Below are positions 52,026 through 62,209 of a stretch of DNA of 64,000 bases, piece after piece. The stretch spans positions 372,001-436,000 of the forward strand of contig CAWAOQ010000001.1 of NCBI GenBank assembly GCA_963783785.1, given 5' to 3'. Within the stretch, counting starts at the first letter, position 1. The number at the start of each line of letters is the position of its first letter. The notes beneath the pieces are model-generated. The model searched no databases and was not told the DNA's origin. It worked only from the letters and a program-made list of their open reading frames with translations. Position numbers and translations under genes: made by a program. This stretch comes from CADEEN01 sp963783785 (GTDB taxonomy: Bacteria > Pseudomonadota > Gammaproteobacteria > Burkholderiales > Burkholderiaceae_C).

Positions 52026-52778
52026 ATGCCGCGCATGACCGACGCCGTGGAAGCGCCCGCGCCGCTGTGGCGCGACCCCGAATTCGCGCGCGGCGCACGC
52101 GAAATGTCCGGCGTGTCGCTGGGCATCGCCGCCTGGGGCCTGGTTACCGGTGTGGCGATGGTCAAGAGTGGGCTGGCGCTGCCGCTGGCCGTGCTGATGT
52201 CGTTGATCGTGTTCGCCGGCAGCGCCCAATTGGCCGTACTGCCGCTGATCACCGGCGGGGCGCCGATCTGGGTCGTCTGGGCCACCGCGCTGTGCGTCAA
52301 CCTGCGCTTCATCATCTTCAGCGCGGGCTGGCGGCCGTACTTCGCGCACTTGCCGTTCTGGCAACGGCTGCGCATGGGCTACTTCGTCGCCGATCTGAAC
52401 TACGTGATCTTCCTGCGGCGCTTCCCCGAGCCGCACCCCGCTCCCGGGCAGCTGCCGTACTTCTGGGGTGGCGTCGTCACCAACTGGAGCGCATGGCAAC
52501 TGCCGTCGTTGGCGGGCATCCTGTTCGCCGACCGCATCCCGACGGCGTGGGGACTGGGCTTTGCGGGCACGCTGGCGCTGCTCGGGTTGATGTATTCGCT
52601 GGTCTCGGATCGCGCGACGCTGGTGGCCGCTGCGGTGGCCGCCTGCGCGGCGGTGGCGGCCTATGCGCTGCCGCTGAAGCTGAACATCGTGGTTGCGATT
52701 GCCGCTGCGGTGGCGATCGGCCTGCTGATCGACCACACCACGCCGGGGCGGGCCGAACCCGAGGACGACCTGACATGA
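52026..52778 (+). CDS. azlC: AzlC-family branched-chain amino acid exporter subunit
   Basis: The large subunit of a two-component inner-membrane exporter for branched-chain or related amino acids. The 250-residue product has multiple hydrophobic segments and the AzlC motif VFAGSAQLAVLPLI, followed by LRFIIFSAGWRPYF. MPRMTDAVEAP (52026) and MTDAVEAP (52035) are both possible starts. Its stop overlaps the azlD start by four bases (ATGA), the usual pairing of the two subunits. Substrate specificity within the LIV-E family is not evident. Confidence 0.9.
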   Translation: MPRMTDAVEAPAPLWRDPEFARGAREMSGVSLGIAAWGLVTGVAMVKSGLALPLAVLMSLIVFAGSAQLAVLPLITGGAPIWVVWATALCVNLRFIIFSAGWRPYFAHLPFWQRLRMGYFVADLNYVIFLRRFPEPHPAPGQLPYFWGGVVTNWSAWQLPSLAGILFADRIPTAWGLGFAGTLALLGLMYSLVSDRATLVAAAVAACAAVAAYALPLKLNIVVAIAAAVAIGLLIDHTTPGRAEPEDDLT

Positions 52779-53104
52779 GCGCCGGCGAAGCCGTCATCGC
52801 CATCGTCGGCCTGGCGCTGATCACGCTGCTGACGCGTGCGTTCTTCCTGCTGCCCGAACGCGACATGCCGCTGCCGGCCTGGCTGCAGCAGGGTCTGCGT
52901 TATGCGCCCCTGGCGGCACTGATGGCGGTGGTGGCGCCCGAGGTGGTGTTGTCGCAAGGCCAATTGATCGGCACCTGGCAGGATGCGCGGCTGCCAGCGG
53001 TGGTCGTGGCCAGCGCGTACTACTTCTGGCGCCGCGGCATCCTCGGCACCATCGTCAGCGGCACCGCGGTATTGCTCGGGCTCAAGCTGGGCCTCGGCTG
53101 GTGA
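52775..53104 (+). CDS. azlD: AzlD-family branched-chain amino acid exporter subunit
   Basis: The small membrane partner of AzlC. The 109-residue product has about four hydrophobic segments, the AzlD start IVGLALITLLTRAFFLLPE and the conserved PLPAWLQQGLRYAPLAALMAVVAPEVV. Its ATG overlaps the azlC stop by four bases. pgk follows 17 bases after its stop, so pgk may be partly co-transcribed with this operon. Confidence 0.9.
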   Translation: MSAGEAVIAIVGLALITLLTRAFFLLPERDMPLPAWLQQGLRYAPLAALMAVVAPEVVLSQGQLIGTWQDARLPAVVVASAYYFWRRGILGTIVSGTAVLLGLKLGLGW

Positions 53105-53121
53105 CTCCTAGAATTGCGCTC

Positions 53122-54315
53122 ATGAACATCCTGCGCCTTTCCGACCTCATCGCCCAGGGCCGCGTCGCTGGCCAGCGTGTCTTCATCCGTGCCGACCTCA
53201 ACGTGCCGCAGGACGACGCGGGCCGCATCACCGAGGACACCCGCATCCGCGCCTCGGTGCCGTGCATCCGCATGGCGCTCGACGCCGGCGCAGCGGTGAT
53301 GGTGACGTCGCACCTCGGCCGCCCCAGCGAAGGCGCTTTCAAGCCCGAAGACTCGCTGGCTCCGGTGGCCGCACGGCTGGCCGAATTGCTCGGGCGCGAC
53401 GTGCCGCTGCGTTCGAACTGGGTCGACGGTGTCGACGTCGCGCCCGGCCAGGTGGTGCTGCTCGAGAACTGCCGCCTCAACAAGGGCGAGAAGAAGAACG
53501 ACGAGTCGCTGGCTCGCAAGATGGCGGCGCTGTGCGACATCTTCGTGCACGATGCCTTCGGCACCGCGCACCGTGCCGAGGCCAGCACTTACGGCATCGC
53601 CCGCTTCGCCAAGATCGCCTGCGCCGGGCCGTTGCTGGCGGCCGAGATCGACGCCATCACGAAGGCGCTGGCGCAGCCCCGGCGCCCGCTGGTCGCGATC
53701 GTCGCCGGCTCGAAGGTCAGCACCAAGCTGACGATCCTGCAGAGCCTGGCCAGCAAGGTCGACCAGCTGATCGTCGGTGGCGGCATCGCCAACACCTTCA
53801 TGCTCGCCGCCGGCTTGCCGATCGGCAACAGCCTGGCCGAGCGCGACCTCGTCGGTGACGCCAAGGCGGTGATCGAAGCGATGCGCGCGCGCGGCGCCGC
53901 GGTGCCGATCCCGACCGATGTGGTGGTGGCCAAGACCTTCGCCGCCGATGCGCCGGCGACCGTCAAGGCCGCGAGCGACGTGGCGGCCGACGACCTGATC
54001 CTCGACATCGGCCCGCAGACGGCAGCCCGCCTGGCCGAGCAGCTGAAGGCGGCCGGCACGATCGTCTGGAACGGCCCGGTCGGCGTGTTCGAGTTCGACG
54101 CATTTGCGCACGGCACCGAAACCATTGCCCGCGCGATTGCGGCGAGCGACGCCTTCAGCATCGCCGGCGGAGGCGACACGCTGGCGGCGATCGCCAAGTA
54201 CGGCCTCGAAAAGGACATCGGCTACATCTCGACCGGCGGCGGCGCGTTCCTCGAGGTGCTCGAGGGCAAGACACTGCCGGCTTTCGAAATCCTGCAGCGC
54301 CGCGCGGCGGGCTGA
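53122..54315 (+). CDS. pgk: Phosphoglycerate kinase
   Basis: A glycolytic and gluconeogenic enzyme that interconverts 1,3-bisphosphoglycerate and 3-phosphoglycerate with ADP/ATP. The 397-residue product has RVFIRADLNVPQDDAG, TSHLGRPSEG, FVHDAFGTAHRAEAST and the C-terminal nucleotide site STGGGAFLEVLEGKTLPAF. I used the ATG giving MNILRLSDLIAQ; a GTG seven codons earlier overlaps the azlD stop. TAGAAT just before the start resembles a -10 box. A 93-base space with a hairpin separates it from maeB. Confidence 0.97.
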   Translation: MNILRLSDLIAQGRVAGQRVFIRADLNVPQDDAGRITEDTRIRASVPCIRMALDAGAAVMVTSHLGRPSEGAFKPEDSLAPVAARLAELLGRDVPLRSNWVDGVDVAPGQVVLLENCRLNKGEKKNDESLARKMAALCDIFVHDAFGTAHRAEASTYGIARFAKIACAGPLLAAEIDAITKALAQPRRPLVAIVAGSKVSTKLTILQSLASKVDQLIVGGGIANTFMLAAGLPIGNSLAERDLVGDAKAVIEAMRARGAAVPIPTDVVVAKTFAADAPATVKAASDVAADDLILDIGPQTAARLAEQLKAAGTIVWNGPVGVFEFDAFAHGTETIARAIAASDAFSIAGGGDTLAAIAKYGLEKDIGYISTGGGAFLEVLEGKTLPAFEILQRRAAG

Positions 54316-54408
54316 CCCAGCGCAAGGCGGGGTCACCCAGCGTACGCAGCCGGTCCATTCCGCGCTACGCTGCGGCTCGGCCGTTTTGAGCCGCAGGAGA
54401 TTCGTGTC

Positions 54409-56742
<2,334 letters not shown>

Positions 56743-56764
56743 CCCACGCCCGGCGGCGAGTCGC

Positions 56765-57409
56765 TCAGCGCACGACGCCAGGCCGAGGGCGGGCGGCGTC
56801 GTCCCACGCCGGGCCGTCGAACCATGGATCGCCGAGCAGCGCGGCGCGCAACATCGGCAGCGCATCGACGCCCCAGAACAGGCGGCCGTCGAGTTCGAAG
56901 GTTGGCACGCCGAAGATGCCGCGCGCGATCGCCGCATCGGTGGCGGCGCGCAGTTCGCTCTTCACCGCGGCCGAAGCCGGGTCGCGAGCCGGGGCCAGGG
57001 CCTGCGTCAGCGCAGCCAGGCGCGCCGGGTCGACCGCATCGGCGCCGCCGCGCCAGACGTGCCGCATCAGCGCCTCGACGACGCGCCGGTTGGGGCCACA
57101 GGCCAGCGCCAGGCGCAACAGCGGCAGCGGGTTGAACGGATGCACCGCGGGGGTGTCGAGCGCGATGCCGTGCTGGTGAGCCAGCCAGGCCACGTGGCGG
57201 AAAGTCCAGACGCGCTTGGGTTCGATCTCGGCCGGGCCCTTCTGGCCCCATTGCGCCAGCAGCCCGGCAAACAGCAGTGGCCGGTACGTGACCGCGTAAC
57301 TGCAGCCCTCGAGCGCCTGCGGCAGGTGTTCGAAGGCCAGGTAGGCGTACGGCGAGACCGGGTCGAACCAGAAGGTGATCGGCTTCATCGGCGACTCGGG
57401 CTCGTTCAT
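56765..57409 (-). CDS. DsbA-like 2-hydroxychromene-2-carboxylate isomerase family protein
   Basis: A 214-residue thioredoxin-fold protein of the HCCA isomerase/GST-kappa group. The start MNEPESPMKPITFWFDPVSPYAYLAFEHLPQAL has the fold's F-D-x-x-S-P-Y-x-Y-L motif. The C-terminal GIFGVPTFELDGRLFWGVDALPML is the cis-proline region. Family members isomerise aromatic catabolic intermediates using glutathione, but this gene is not beside any aromatic pathway, so its substrate is open. The ATG overlaps the upstream nucleotidyltransferase stop by four bases; a second ATG seven codons on is possible. Confidence 0.85.
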   Translation of the reverse strand: MNEPESPMKPITFWFDPVSPYAYLAFEHLPQALEGCSYAVTYRPLLFAGLLAQWGQKGPAEIEPKRVWTFRHVAWLAHQHGIALDTPAVHPFNPLPLLRLALACGPNRRVVEALMRHVWRGGADAVDPARLAALTQALAPARDPASAAVKSELRAATDAAIARGIFGVPTFELDGRLFWGVDALPMLRAALLGDPWFDGPAWDDAARPRPGVVR

Positions 57410-58134
57410 GCGCCGTCGGCGCCGCCGTTCAGGGCCGCCAGCCGCTCGGCGTTGCCGACGTCGGTCCAGTGCCCCTCCCAGGCCTGCGCGCCGAGCCGTC
57501 CGGCAGCCAGCGCGGCATCGAGCCGGGGACGCAGCGCCAGGCGCGTCCCCGGCTCGATGTCGGCGAACATCGCGGCACGGAACAGGCCCACGCTGGCCCA
57601 GGTGCGGCGGGGCTCGCTGGCGGTGGCCAGGCCAGTCGCACGGTCGATGCCGTAGTCGCCATGCGGGTGGTGCGGCGCGTTGGCCACCAGCCACAGATGG
57701 GCCCATTTCCGGCTGACCGCGAAGCCTGCGGCGTCGGCGGCGCCGAAGGGGAAGTCGGGCAAGAACACATCGCCCGAGACGACCCAGAAACTGTCGTTGT
57801 CATGCCCGGTCAGCCAGGGCAGGGCCTTGGCGATGCCGCCGGCGGTTTCGAGCGCGCCGCCGTGGTCGCGGCCCTCGGTCGAATAGCGGATCGCCAAGCC
57901 CCAGCGCGAGCCGTCACCGAGCGCGGCAGCGAACTGCTCCTCGAGCCAGGCGGTGTTGATCACCACCTGGCGCACGCCGGCGCGCGCCAGTGCTTCGAGG
58001 TGCCACTCGATCAACCGCTTGCCGCGCACCCGCAACAGGGGTTTCGGGCAGCTGTCGGTGAGCGGGCGCATGCGCTCGCCGCGACCGGCCGCGAGGATCA
58101 GGGCAGGGAGCTGGAGGCGGGCGGTGTCTGGCAC
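57406..58134 (-). CDS. murU: MurU-like sugar nucleotidyltransferase
   Basis: A predicted N-acetylmuramate alpha-1-phosphate uridylyltransferase of the peptidoglycan recycling pathway. The 242-residue product has the nucleotide-binding signature LILAAGRGERMRPLTD and PKPLLRVRGKRLIEWHLEAL, the metal-binding aspartate in VVSGDVFLPDF, and DVGNAERLAALN near the end. A GTG start (VPDTARLQLPAL) is the only good initiation codon upstream of the signature. The cell-wall kinase AmgK that often precedes murU is not adjacent: a hemerythrin gene lies 40 bases upstream. MurU identity is likely but other sugar-1-phosphate substrates are possible. Confidence 0.8.
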   Translation of the reverse strand: MPDTARLQLPALILAAGRGERMRPLTDSCPKPLLRVRGKRLIEWHLEALARAGVRQVVINTAWLEEQFAAALGDGSRWGLAIRYSTEGRDHGGALETAGGIAKALPWLTGHDNDSFWVVSGDVFLPDFPFGAADAAGFAVSRKWAHLWLVANAPHHPHGDYGIDRATGLATASEPRRTWASVGLFRAAMFADIEPGTRLALRPRLDAALAAGRLGAQAWEGHWTDVGNAERLAALNGGADGA

Positions 58135-58174
58135 GGCGGCCAGTGTAGGGCGCGCCGCGTGCAAGGCCGCGCCG

Positions 58175-58750
58175 CTACCCCAGTCCCAGCGGTGCTGGCG
58201 CCCGGTTGACGATGCGCGAGAACAGCGGTCGATAGACGTCGTCGGGCTCGTGGCCGGTGAGCGGGTCGCGGTTGGCCGCGAAGGCCGCGTCGATGTCGGC
58301 CCAATCGGCGGCGTCGAGCACGCGTTGCGCGGCTGGCAGCACCTCGCCTTCCTCGATCGCCATGTGGTGCAGGTAGAAGTCGACATAGCCCTGCACCGCG
58401 TGCTCGAATGTTTCGCGGCGCGATTCGCCGAGCACCTCGAAGGCCAGCAGCGCATGCTCGAGGTCGCGGATCGCGCGCTCGCCATGTTCATGGTCGCGTT
58501 CGAGTTGGTCGAGTGCGGCGGCCAGTTCGGGGCAGCGCTTGCGCACCAGCGGAAACAGCAACTCGTCTTCCTTGCGATGGTGCAGGCGCTCGGGGAACTC
58601 ATCGATGTAGAACAGCATCGCGCGCAGCAACGCGAAATCGGGCAATGTGCCTTGGCGCCGGTGTTGCTCGAGCAGCATCGGCAGCGAGCGCAGCATGGCA
58701 GACAGCGCGGCATGTTCCTGGCGGATCACGGTCAAGGCAGTGGTGCTCAT
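58175..58750 (-). CDS. Hemerythrin HHE-domain protein
   Basis: A 191-residue four-helix protein predicted to bind a non-haem diiron centre and oxygen or nitric oxide. Ligand motifs are IRQEHAALSAML, RLHHRKEDELLFP, RDHEHGERAI and YLHHMAIEEGEVLP. The H-H-x-x-x-E-D and H-H-x-x-x-E-E blocks are typical of HHE-domain proteins. The C-terminal part ends DDVYRPLFSRIVNRAP, also common in the group. It is divergent from tkt, with about 170 bases between starts. Its role may be oxygen or nitrosative-stress sensing, iron storage or repair. Confidence 0.9.
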   Translation of the reverse strand: MSTTALTVIRQEHAALSAMLRSLPMLLEQHRRQGTLPDFALLRAMLFYIDEFPERLHHRKEDELLFPLVRKRCPELAAALDQLERDHEHGERAIRDLEHALLAFEVLGESRRETFEHAVQGYVDFYLHHMAIEEGEVLPAAQRVLDAADWADIDAAFAANRDPLTGHEPDDVYRPLFSRIVNRAPAPLGLG

Positions 58751-58920
58751 GGCGCAAGCGTCCAAATCCAAAGTATCGAGTGTGCAAAGCATCGCCGCCC
58801 CGTGAGCAGCGAGCTTGATGCAGCGCAAGCCGGCGCGGGGGTGCCGCTTAAAATCTGGCGTTCCGCTCCCTGCCGCTGCTTCTATCGCGCTTCTGCCGCG
58901 CTCCCTCCGACCAAGCCAGC

Positions 58921-60994
58921 ATGTCCAGCCTCGACACCCAACGCGTTCCCGATACCGGCCCGCCGGCGCCCCTGACCAGCGCCAGCCGCGAAGCGCTGAT
59001 GGCCAACGCCATCCGCGCGCTGGCGATGGATGCGGTGCAACACGCCAACTCGGGGCATCCCGGTGCGCCGATGGGCATGGCCGAGATTGCCGTGGCGCTG
59101 TGGGGGCGGCACCTGCGCCACAACCCGGCCGATCCGCGCTGGCCGGGGCGTGACCGTTTCGTGCTGTCCAACGGACATGCGTCGATGCTGCTGTATGCAC
59201 TGCTGCACCTCACGGGCTACGACCTGCCGATGAGCGAGCTGCGCAACTTTCGCCAGTTGCACAGCAAGACGCCGGGCCACCCCGAGGTCGGTGCCACGCC
59301 GGGCGTCGAAACCACCACCGGCCCGCTCGGCCAGGGCTTGGCCAACGCAGTCGGCATGGCGCTGGCCGAGAAACTGCTGGCGCACGAGTTCAATCGCCCT
59401 GGCCACGCGGTGGTCGACCACCGCACCTATGTGTTCCTCGGCGACGGCTGCCTGATGGAGGGCGTCAGCCACGAAGCGTGCGCGCTGGCGGCGGCCTGGA
59501 AGCTGAACAAGCTGATCGCGATCTACGATCACAACGGCATCAGCATCGACGGTCGCGTCGAGCCCTGGTTCGTCGACGACAGTGCCAAGCGTTTCGAGGC
59601 CTACGGCTGGAACGTGATCCGCGACGTCGAAGGCCATGACGTGGACAGCGTCGATGCGGCCATCGCCAAGGCCAAGGGCAGCCGCGACCGGCCGACCTTG
59701 ATCGTGGCGCGCACCCGCATCGGCCAGGGTTCGCCCAATCGCTCCGGCAGCGCCAAGGCGCACGGCGAGGCGCTGGGCGCGGACGAGGTCAAGGCGACCC
59801 GCGCCGCGCTCGGCTGGGTGCACGAGCCGTTCGTCATCCCTGAAGCCGCCTACACGCATTGGGACGCCCGCGTGTGCGGCGCCGAGGCCGAGGCCGCGTG
59901 GGCCGCGACGCTGGCCTCCTACAAGGCTGCGCACCCCGAACTCGCGGCCGAGTACCTGCGTCGCGTCAGGGGCGAATTGCCGAAGGACTTCGCGCAGACC
60001 GTCGTCGATGCGATGGTGGCCGCGCATGGCAAGGCCGAGACGATGGCCTCGCGCAAGGCCAGCCAGATGGCGCTCGAAGCGTTCACCAGGGCCTTGCCCG
60101 AACTGCTCGGCGGCTCGGCCGACCTGACCGGATCGAACCTGACCAACACCTCGAGCACGCCGGCGCTGCGCTTCGACGACGCCGGCCACCCGAATGGGGG
60201 CCGCCACATCAACTACGGCGTGCGCGAGTTCGGCATGGCGGCAGTGATGAATGGCGTGGCGTTGCACGGCGGCTTCGTCCCGTACGGCGGCACGTTCCTG
60301 ACCTTCTCCGACTACAGCCGCAACGCCATCCGCATGGCTGCGCTGATGAAGCAGCGCGTGATCCATGTCTTCACGCACGACTCGATCGGTCTCGGCGAAG
60401 ACGGCCCGACCCACCAGAGCGTCGAACAGGGTGCCAGCCTGCGCCTGATCCCGGGCCTCGATGTCTGGCGGCCGGCCGACACGGTGGAAACGATCGCCGC
60501 GTGGGCCGTGGCGCTGGGCAACCGGGCGCGACCGAGCGCACTGCTGCTGTCACGGCAGAACCTGCCCTACCTGCCCAAGGCCGCGCTCGACACCATCAGC
60601 CAGGGTGCCTACGTGCTGGCCGAGCCGGGCGAGGTCGGGCTCAAGAAGGCCGCACAGGCGGTCATCATCGCCACCGGCAGCGAGGTGCAGCTGGCGCTGC
60701 ACGCACAACAGTTGCTCGCGGCGCACGGCATCGCGGTGCGCGTGGTCTCGATGCCGAGCACGACGGTGTTCGATCGCCAGAGCGTGGCCTACAAGACCGC
60801 AGGTGCTGCCGCCCAGGCTGCCGCGCATCGCGGTCGAGGCCGGGGTCACCGACGGCTGGTGGAAATACGGTTGCGCCGCGGTGGTGGGCATCGACACGTA
60901 TGGCGAAAGCGCGCCGGCCGGCGCCTTGTTCAAGCACTTCGGCCTCACCGCACAGAATGTCGCCGACACGGTGCGCACGGTGTTGGCGCGTTGA
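58921..60994 (+). CDS. tkt: Transketolase, frameshifted near the C-terminus
   Basis: A thiamine diphosphate enzyme of the pentose phosphate and Calvin-type cycles. The main frame shows MDAVQHANSGHPGAPMGMAE, the cofactor motif FLGDGCLMEGVSHEA, and FTHDSIGLGEDGPTHQSVEQ. After SVAYKTA the frame breaks near 60802. Removing one G gives VLPPRLPRIAVEAGVTDGWWKYG and a normal ending ADTVRTVLAR at 60994; unrepaired, it runs to 61002 in an unrelated frame. The repaired length of about 690 residues is typical. A TAAAAT -10-like box lies at 58849-58854. gapA follows after 91 bases. Confidence 0.93.
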
Positions 60995-61085
60995 ACGCAT
61001 GATCTCTCACCTTGCCCGCCACCAAGCGAACTCGTTCCACGGTTTGCGAATCCATTCCCCATCTCAATCACGGAGTCACTGCAAC

Positions 61086-62087
61086 ATGACCATCAAAGTA
61101 GGCATCAACGGCTTCGGCCGCATCGGGCGCATGGTGTTTCGCGCCGCGGTACAGAACTTCGCCAGCGACATCGAGGTCGTGGCCATCAACGACCTGCTCG
61201 AACCGGACTACCTGGCGTACATGCTGCAGTACGACTCGGTGCACGGCCGCTTCAAGGGGCAGATCGCGGTCGACGGCAACACGCTGGTCGTCAACGGCAA
61301 GCGCATCCGGCTCACCGCGGTGAAGGACCCGGCGGAACTGAAGTGGGGCGAGGTCGGCGCCGACGTGGTGGTCGAGGCGACCGGCCTGTTCCTGACCAAG
61401 GACGCCGGCCAGAAGCACCTCGCCGCCGGCGCCAAGAAGGTCATCTTCAGCGCGCCGAGCAAGGACGACACGCCGATGTTCGTCTACGGCGTCAACGACA
61501 AGAGCTACGCCGGCCAGGCGATCATCTCCAACGCGTCGTGCACGACCAACTGCCTGGCCCCGGTGGCCAAGGTGCTGAACGACAGTTTCGGCATCAAGCG
61601 CGGCCTGATGACCACGGTGCACGCGGCGACCGCGACGCAGAAGACGGTCGACGGCCCGAGCAACAAGGATTGGCGCGGCGGCCGCGGCATCCTCGAGAAC
61701 ATCATCCCGAGCTCGACCGGTGCGGCCAAGGCGGTCGGCGTCGTGATCCCCGAGCTGAACAAGAAGCTCACCGGCATGGCATTCCGGGTGCCGACCTCCG
61801 ACGTCTCGGTGGTCGACCTGACCGTCGAACTGGTCCGTGAAGCCAGCTACGAAGACATCTGCAACGCGATGAAGACCGCCGCCGCCGGCCCGATGAAGGG
61901 TGTGCTGGCCTACACCGAAGACAAGGTCGTGGCGACCGACTTCCGCGGCGAGCCGTGCACCAGCGTGTTCGACGCCGACGCCGGCATCGCACTCGACAAG
62001 ACCTTCGTCAAGGTGGTGGCCTGGTACGACAACGAATGGGGCTACTCGAACAAGGTGCTGGAGATGGTGCGCGTGATCGCGCGTTGA
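61086..62087 (+). CDS. gapA: Glyceraldehyde-3-phosphate dehydrogenase, type I
   Basis: Interconverts glyceraldehyde-3-phosphate and 1,3-bisphosphoglycerate with NAD. The 333-residue product has the cofactor loop INGFGRIGRMVFRAA, the catalytic cysteine in SNASCTTNCLAPVAK, the STGAAKAVGVVIPELNKKLTG segment and YDNEWGYSNKVLEM at the end. An acidic residue after the nucleotide loop (INDL) points to NAD preference. A GGAG ribosome-binding site lies about nine bases before the ATG. It follows tkt, as in many carbon-fixation or sugar clusters, and is followed by a strong terminator. Confidence 0.98.
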   Translation: MTIKVGINGFGRIGRMVFRAAVQNFASDIEVVAINDLLEPDYLAYMLQYDSVHGRFKGQIAVDGNTLVVNGKRIRLTAVKDPAELKWGEVGADVVVEATGLFLTKDAGQKHLAAGAKKVIFSAPSKDDTPMFVYGVNDKSYAGQAIISNASCTTNCLAPVAKVLNDSFGIKRGLMTTVHAATATQKTVDGPSNKDWRGGRGILENIIPSSTGAAKAVGVVIPELNKKLTGMAFRVPTSDVSVVDLTVELVREASYEDICNAMKTAAAGPMKGVLAYTEDKVVATDFRGEPCTSVFDADAGIALDKTFVKVVAWYDNEWGYSNKVLEMVRVIAR

Positions 62088-62109
62088 GCCTCGAGACAGT
62101 GGCTCGGAC

Positions 62110-62132
62110 AAGGCCGCGACCGCGGCCTTTTT
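62110..62132 (+). terminator. Intrinsic terminator after gapA
   Basis: AAGGCCGC and GCGGCCTT pair around the loop GACC and are followed directly by a T-run (TTTTT to 62132). It lies 22 bases after the gapA stop and should end the tkt-gapA transcript. Confidence 0.85.
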
Positions 62133-62209
62133 CACGCCTGCGGCGAACGTGTGCCTCAGGCGCGCACAGCGCAGCAGCAAGCCCGCGTGCGGCTGCATAC
62201 ACTCCGGCG

